A model generated the notes under the pieces. That model saw only the letters and a program-made list of their open reading frames with translations, searched no databases and was not told the DNA's origin. A stretch of 64,000 nucleotides of DNA from Euryodendron excelsum (lineage: Eukaryota > Streptophyta > Magnoliopsida > Ericales > Pentaphylacaceae): positions 10,213,501-10,277,500 of the forward strand of contig CM065396.1 in the NCBI GenBank assembly GCA_033060915.1, given 5' to 3'. Of this stretch, positions 58,139-64,000 are shown piece by piece (the first letter of the stretch is position 1; every line of letters starts with the position of its first letter). Made by a program: the position numbers and the translations under genes.

Positions 58139-58680
58139 TTGCTCGTCAGGGAATGTTTCCTACAAATGAAGTTCATCCTTGACATAAGCTAAATGACTCA
58201 ATTGATCGGCGACACGATTTTCTGTCCCTCTTTTGTCTTTGATCTCCAAATCGAATTCACTCAAGAGAAGTATCCATCAAATTAATATTGGTTTTGCCTC
58301 TTTCTTCGTCATCAAATAACGAAGAGCTGCATGATTAGTGTAAATAATGACTTTAGTATCAAGTAAATAAGATTGAAATTTTTCTAAAGCAAAAACAACA
58401 GCTAAAAGTTCTTTTTCAGTAGTAGTATAATTTCTTTGAGCATAATTCAAAGTTCTGGAAGCATAATAAATGGCATGCAACACTTTTCCAATTCTTTGAC
58501 CCAAGACAGCGCCTACTACATAATCACTTGCGTCGCACATTATCTCAAAAGGAACACTCCAGTCAGGAGGTTGGATAACTGGGGTAGAAGTTAACAGTTA
58601 CTTTAGCTTATCAAACATCTTTTTACATACTTCATTGAACTCAAAAGCCATGTCCTTTTGTCATAACTTGCATAAAGGTG
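58139..58680 (-). pseudogene. pol: RNase H part of Athila Pol (element J), frameshifted
   Basis: 58540-58277 encodes MCDASDYVVGAVLGQRIGK, LHAIYYASRTLNYAQRNYTT and EKELLAVVFALEKFQSYLLD, then TNHAALRYL. This is the Ty3-type RNase H with the first Asp in CDAS, the Glu in TTEKE and the late Asp of YsDHAAL replaced by Asn. A frameshift near 58277 moves the following [20 protein letters not shown] into another frame, and a stop lies before the integrase part. The RT-RNase H connection (58680-58541) is also broken. Confidence 0.85.
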
Positions 58681-59860
58681 ATGCTATTTTGGAGAAGTCC
58701 TTAATGAATCTTCGGTAAAACCTGCATGTCCAAGAAAAGAGCAAACTTCTCGCACACTAGTGGGATAAGGTAAAAATTGAATAATGTCAACTTTAGCTTT
58801 GTCAACCTCAATTCCCCTAAATGAAACAACATGACCTAACACTATACCTTGTTCAACCATAAAATGACATTTCCCAAAGTTTAACACATGGTTAGTTTCC
58901 ATACATCTTTGAAGAACAAGTATAAGGTTGTGCAAACAATTATCAAAGGAGTCTCCATAAACTGTGAAATCATCCATAAAAACTTCTATGACATGCTCAA
59001 TATAATCTGAAAATATGCTAACTATACACCTTTGGGCGTTGCAAAGGCTGAAGGGCATGCGACAATATGCAAACGTCCCGAATGGGCATGTAAAAGTTGT
59101 CTTTTCTTGATCCTCTAGCGCAATAACTAGAAAAACCATCAAGGAAACAATAGTAAGAATGACCAGCTAACCTTTCAAGCATTTGATCAATAAAAGGTAA
59201 AGGGAAATGGTCATTGCGGGTTACAACATTTAATTTTTTATAATCTATACAAACCCTCTACCCATTCTGAACACGGGTAGGAACTAACTCATCATTTTGA
59301 TTTTTCACAACAGTTATTCCAGTCTTTTTAGGAACCACTTGAATTGGGCTAACCCAATTGTTATCCGAAATAGGATAAATCATTCAATCTTCAAGCAATT
59401 TAAGGATCTCCTTCTTTACTACTTCCATCATAGGTGGGTTCAATCTTCTTTGCGGTTGACGGGAAGGTTTTGCTCCCTCTTCAAGTAGGATACGATGCAT
59501 GCATGCAGAAGGGCTAATTTCTTTAATATCAGCAATTGTCCAACTAATAGCCGTCTTATGCTCCTTTAGGAACTGCACAAGTTTTTCTTCTTGCAACTCT
59601 CGAAGTTTACAAGAGATGATCACTAGTAATGTTCCTACGTATCCAAGGAACACGTACTTGAGGTGACTGGGGAGAGGTTTCAAATCTGGAATAGGGGCTA
59701 GCAAAATAGAGGGTAAAGGTCTTTCGTTAGAAACTGGTAATGCAACATAAGGCACGTTACCTGACTGTTGTAAATTCAAAAAATCATTCAGTGCTGCAAT
59801 AGTTTCTTGCAGATCAGTACTCAATGCTAACTCTCCATTCTCTTCCTCAAGATGCTTACT
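58681..59860 (-). pseudogene. pol: Reverse transcriptase part of Athila Pol (element J), decayed
   Basis: The N-terminal piece (59852-59384) ends with ISPSACMHRILLEEGAKPSR and RRLNPPMMEVVKKEILKLLE, typical of Athila. The next stretch (59383-59143) has frameshifts and a stop in place of the Trp of the NGWRVCIDY motif, and lacks several codons near GFSSY. The palm piece (59142-58684) holds CPFGTFAYCRMPFSLCNA, a 4-codon gap, and the active-site EVFMDDFTVYGDS with both Asp, then MVEQGIVLGHVVS. The enzyme cannot be made from this copy. The true 5' part was removed by LTR K at 59861. Confidence 0.87.
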
Positions 59861-60054
59861 TGTAAGCACCCCATTTTTGACCGCTCGACAGTCTACACTC
59901 TGTCCAGACTTGTGTTCAAGTCATTATGGGCATATTTCGACCGAAACTAACATTCTAAGTCCAAATCCCATCTGTCCATCGCTTCACGGGCCTGTCAGGC
60001 CCAAATAGAGGCAAAATGACCAAAATGCCCTTAGGGGCATTGTCCTTTCCTTTC

Positions 60055-60590
60055 CGATTCCAATCCCACTCTCGAGACAGTTTATTCCTCGAGACGGTTT
60101 CAATCCAGGCACGTCTCTTCGGAGATGGTAAGACCCCTTTACAATCCCACTCTCGAGACAGTTTATTCCTCGAGACGCTTCCAACCCAGGCGGGTCTCCT
60201 CAGAGATGGTAAGACCCCTTTCCAATCCCACTCTCGAGATAGTTTATTCCTTGAGACGGTTCTAATCCAGGCATGTCTCTTCGGAGACGGTAAGACCCCT
60301 TTTCAATCCCACTCTCGAGACAGTTTATTCCTCGAGACGGTTCCAACCCAAGCACGTCTCTTCGGAGACGGTAAGACCCCTTTCCAATCCCACTCTCGAG
60401 ACAGTTTATTCCTCGAGACGGTTCCAACTCAAGCACGTCTTTTCGAAGATGGTAAGACCCCTTTCCAATCCCTCTCTCGAGACAATTTATTCCTCGAGAC
60501 GGTTCCAATTCAGGCACGTCTCTTCGGAGATGATAAGTCCCCTTTCCAATCCTTCTCTCGAGACAGTTTATTACTTGAGACGGTCCAAGT
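60055..60590 (+). repeat. 81-bp hairpin array in U3 of K, six units plus partial
   Basis: Units near 60109, 60190, 60271, 60352, 60433 and 60513. Each has a stem-loop such as CGTCTC-TTCG-GAGACG, then GTAAGACCCCTTT, then the CTCTCGAGACAGTTTATTCC motif. One unit has CGTCTT-TTCG-AAGATG, where the closing pair changed on both sides. The 201-codon frame across it is produced by the repeat because 81 is a multiple of 3. Confidence 0.88.
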
Positions 60591-61576
60591 AGCGAAACTA
60601 CACACAAAACCGTTAGAGTAGCGGAAATACTCACAAATAGGTCGATATAGGGAATTGCCAACAAACCCCTGTGTCACGACGACCACCGTTAGAGTGGCGG
60701 AAACACTCAAAACCCAGGTCAACACCAGTGTCTGTTAGCCCACTTCGGTGAAAAATGACCAAACTGCCCTTAGGACCTTTTTCGAGACTTTCTGGTCAAG
60801 ATGACCATTTTGCCCCTAAGCATCCGAATGCCCCGGGAACCATACCGGCTCTGGGTATCAAACCGGTAACCCTCTGAGATTACTTTTTATAGTACTCTCA
60901 ACCTTCCTTGATCTTTCCGGATCATTCCAAGTCAGTTCCGGCCAACCCGGTACAAAATGACTGTTTTGCCCTTAGTGGACCGGTCTCCTTTTTCGACCAC
61001 ACCAGCTCTGGGTATCAAACCGGTGACCTCCTAAGATTGCTTTTTATAGTACTCTTAACCTTCCGTTATCTTTCCGGATCATTCTGAGTCAGTTCCGGCC
61101 AACCCGGTGCGAAATGACCGTTTTGCCCCTGGTGGGCCGGTCTCCTTTTCCAACCACGCTGGCTCTAAGAATCAAACCGGAAACCTTTGGGAACATTCTA
61201 AATAATGTTTTCAAATCCCAAGTCTTCTTCCAAGATAGTCTGAGTCTGTCCTGGCAGTTTCCCGGTCCGATTGACCGTTTTACCCTTAAAGGCCCGATCA
61301 ACCTTTCCGACCCACCTTATTTCATTTTTCAAGTCAAATACCTCCAGGACACTATTTTGAGTGTTCCTGTTCCTTTCTGGCCTTCTGAGTCATTCCCGAC
61401 TCCTTCAAATCATTCCTGAACTTTCCGGAGTCACTCCTAATAAAGACAGACTAAAAATTGCATGGTAGGCACTAGTACAGGCGCCCAAATCTAGTCAAAG
61501 ATACGTTGCTTGCCGGCCTTAAATGTTTCCTAAGTGGCTAGCGACACTAGTAGTGGCGCCAAGCCAAAAAATGGCT

Positions 61577-61660
61577 TGGCACCACTCCTAGTGGCGCCAG
61601 TGTAAACTTTGGCTTGGCACCATTGCAACAGGCGCCAGTATTGTCCAACCTCTATAAATA
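61577..61660 (+). promoter_or_regulatory. Core promoter of LTR K: palindrome and TATA box
   Basis: TATAAATA is at 61653-61660. The palindrome (TGGCACCACT, CCT, AGTGGCGCCA) is at 61577-61599, 53 bp upstream. Confidence 0.62.
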
Positions 61661-62529
61661 CAGAGCCTCCTCCAACGTGAAAAGGATCTTCAAACTCAAC
61701 CTAAAAATCATATATTTCGATATACAGAGCTCGAGCACCTCCAAAACCCTAGCCACCCTACACTAAACCCTAGCCTCATATACACTCCTATACATCCCCA
61801 TACACTCATACACTAACTTTCAACCCTCCTTTGAAGACTTAAAGAGCTGCAATCTAAAGCTTGAAGAAAACTCTTGAAGATTGAAGACGAAGATCAAGAC
61901 AAAGACCGAAGATTGAAGACAAGCAAGGCGCGCAAAATAAACAAGACATACAGTAGGCTCCTTATTTAAATTTCCACACTTCCCCCCTCTCTCTCTTCTC
62001 TCTCCTAACCCACTTGGGTTTTCTCTATTTTAATCCCCCATCTCTTTCCCCCCTTTTTCTTTACATGCTTGAAACAAGGGGATTCCCGGTCCATGTGTAG
62101 GATTGGGCTATTAGAGAGTCACCATGTCGGGGGCTTTCTTCTAGTCTAACCAGAGACCACGTGGGTCCGGCTCCCTTGATTATGTGGTGAAGCCTTAACC
62201 TTGTATGTTCACGACCCCAAAATTGCATTGTGCATATCATGATCTTGCATCTTCCAAAATTCGTTTTCGAACTCGTTTTCAAAATCGTTTTCAAACTTGT
62301 TTTCAAAATTGCGTCAAAATCTCTTTTTCAAAACATGTTTTCAAAATCACAATCCTAGGGTGATTCTAGCTTTTCCATGGTTAGGATTGCTTTAGGAAAG
62401 TGTTACATTTAAAGTGACCAATACGGTCCATATTTTTAAATCTTGTTGTTTTCAAAACCACTTTCTTAAAGTGGTTCTAGCCCTCTTATGGCTAGAATCG
62501 CTTTAGGAAAGTGAGACGTTTTCATACTT

Positions 62530-64000
62530 TCCAAAAAGCTCTCTTTTCAAAAATCTCTCTTCCTAAAAATCTCTTTTTCAACATACTTTCCTAAAACTCT
62601 CCTCTCCAAAATTGTTTTCAAAAACTCCCTTCCAAAATCTATTTTTTCAAAACTCTCTTTTTCAACTCCTTTTCAAAATCCTCTCCCTAAAATCTACTTT
62701 CTAAAAACGTTCCCCAAAAATCTTTCCAAAAGCTCTCTTCAACAATCTTTTACCAAAAATCTTTTCAAAAACTCCTCCCTAGGATTCCCTTCTAGAAAAA
62801 CCTTCGTTTCCAAAAACGCACTTTCCAAAAACTCTTTCCTTAGAGCCCAAGTCAAGCCCTAGAACCCACAATTAGGAAACCCTAATTTTCTTTCCAAAAA
62901 TATGATTTTCAAACTTTGCCCCAAACCTAGATTTCCAAAATCTCTTGTTTTCACATCCAAACTATACATGTTTCCAAAACCTCTTTTCTACATCAAAACT
63001 ATAATTTTTCAAATCTAGGGTTTCTAGAATCTCCCTTTCCAAATCCTTGCCAAATCATATCTTCCCTTTAGGAAACCAAATCAAATCTCCCCGCTTAGGA
63101 AGCCAAATCCAATTCCCCCGTTTAGGAAGCTAGATCCCGTCCTCCGTTTTTGGAAACAAAATCAAACCTTTGCTTTTAGAAACCAAATCCAATCCCTTCC
63201 TAATCCAAACCTTTCTTAATTCAACTCCTTCCTAATTTCCTATCTTCTTAAACTATAAGTTTCTTAAACTAAACTTTAAATCTTTCCTTAAATTTCAAAA
63301 TCTAAATATTTCCTAAATCAAATCTTTCTTAATATTCTCACTTCCCTAAACCTTAAGCTTTCAAAATTTGAACATAAAAATCTTTCCTAAATTTTAAAAC
63401 TCAACTTTCAAATCTTTCCTAATTCTACCCTCTTTTCAAATCTTAACTTTTGAAATCTAAGCTTTCAAACTTTTCCTAACCTCAAACCTTTCCTAATCTC
63501 AAGATTTTCTTAAAAACTCTAAAATTTTCAAAATCTTAAACTTTCTAAATGTCAAATCTTTCTAAAATTCTAAGCTTTCTAAATTCAAAACTTTCTTAAG
63601 TTAAGACTTTCTAAATCTAAAACTTCCTAAATTCTGAACTTTCCAAATTTCAAATCTTTCCAAATTCTAGGCTTTCCAAATTCAAAACTTTCTTAACTTG
63701 AAACTTTCTAAATTCTAAGCCTTTCTTAAACTAAACTTTTCCTAATTCAAAACATTTCTAAATTCAATACTTTTCTATTTCAAACATTTCTAAATTTAAT
63801 ACTTTCCTATTTCAAAACTTTCTTAAATTCCAAACTTTCCTAAAGTGAAAACTTTTCTAAACCTAAAACTTTCTTAAATTCCAAACTTTCCTAATTTCAA
63901 AACTTTCCAAAAATAAAACTTTTCCTAATTTGTAACTTTCCTAAATCGGACCTTTCCTAATTCGAACCTTTCCCAAATCTAATCTTTCTTAAACTCTTGA
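62530..64000 (+). repeat. Degenerate short-repeat tract in LTR K
   Basis: CTTTCCTAA/TTCAAAA variants to the window edge, as in LTRs H and I. Confidence 0.8.

Larger units (their letters stand above)
54142..59860 (-). mobile_element. Element J: Athila-type gypsy retrotransposon, 3' half
   Basis: In minus-strand order: RT, RNase H and integrase (59860-56819), a conserved hairpin, about 1.4 kb of 3' non-coding sequence, a polypurine tract and the 3' LTR. The 5' part was cut off by insertion of LTR K at 59861. It interrupts or borders the copia pol fragment on its left. Confidence 0.88.
59861..64000 (+). repeat. LTR K, Tat LTR family 1, runs off the window
   Basis: It starts TGTAAGCACCCCATTTTT and matches LTR H along its length to the window end; about 1.3 kb of LTR should lie beyond. 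It interrupts J's RT, giving candidate target duplication TTACT (59856-59860). It has six hairpin units with UUCG loops, an intact TATA box, a palindrome, a G-box (62158-62163) and the degenerate tract from about 62530. Whether an internal region follows cannot be seen. Confidence 0.9.

Noticed and set aside
60016..60621. 201-codon frame with repeated SRDSLFLETV motifs, looking like a repeat protein
   Set aside because: It is the 81-bp hairpin array read in frame (81 is a multiple of 3); an equally repetitive frame exists on the other strand.

Overview
The window is plant nuclear DNA made almost entirely of nested LTR retrotransposons. No cellular gene could be supported. The kingdom is fixed by the element types: Ty3/gypsy Tat/Ogre-type elements with very long LTRs (about 3.9-5.5 kb), Athila-type gypsy elements, and a Ty1/copia element with a TGGTATCAGAGCC primer-binding site. 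This looks like an interstitial repeat block of a large-genome flowering plant. The species cannot be named from the sequence.

Letters A-K below are my own labels. Left half (1-27384): element A (minus strand) contributes its 5' leader, its primer-binding site and a complete 5.4-kb 5' LTR (1248-6679). A sits inside the 5' LTR of element B (plus strand, 6680-24678). B is a second Tat-type family with a decayed gag (12184-14388), no recognisable protease, RT, RNase H or integrase, a decayed antisense reading frame resembling the plant mobile domain (about 16500-18270), a 50-bp tandem array, a polypurine tract and a 3' LTR. B in turn sits inside an Athila-type LTR (24679-25254), which sits inside a third Tat-type LTR, C (25255-27384).

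Middle (27385-31298): about 3.9 kb of AT-rich intergenic DNA with GA, AT and ACC microsatellites, a possible SINE and a weak dispersed repeat. It is the only stretch here without recognisable LTR sequence.

Right half (31299-64000): Athila-type element D (5' LTR, primer-binding site, broken gag) is cut by Tat LTR fragment F. F is cut by copia element E (LTR, primer-binding site, gag). E is cut inside gag, just before the expected zinc knuckle, by minus-strand Tat LTR G. G received solo LTR H (42728-48209, with a decayed 5-bp target duplication) and LTR I (48367 to about 53020, 3' end lost). The integrase part of a copia element follows at 53044-54130. Athila-type element J (minus strand; decayed RT and RNase H, an uninterrupted 439-codon integrase frame, polypurine tract and LTR) comes next. 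J is broken by LTR K, which runs off the right edge.

The genes do not work together as a pathway; they are remains of elements at different stages of decay. The most interesting signals are non-coding and repeated across LTR copies. They are: a compact multi-stem block in the inferred LTR leader whose stems are kept by compensatory and wobble changes in six copies; a second conserved hairpin nearer the LTR 3' end; tandem arrays of short hairpins, some with UUCG loops, in U3; a 23-bp palindrome held 53-54 bp upstream of the TATA box in five LTRs; and a conserved 31-codon reading frame upstream of gag. All alignments and counts were made by eye.
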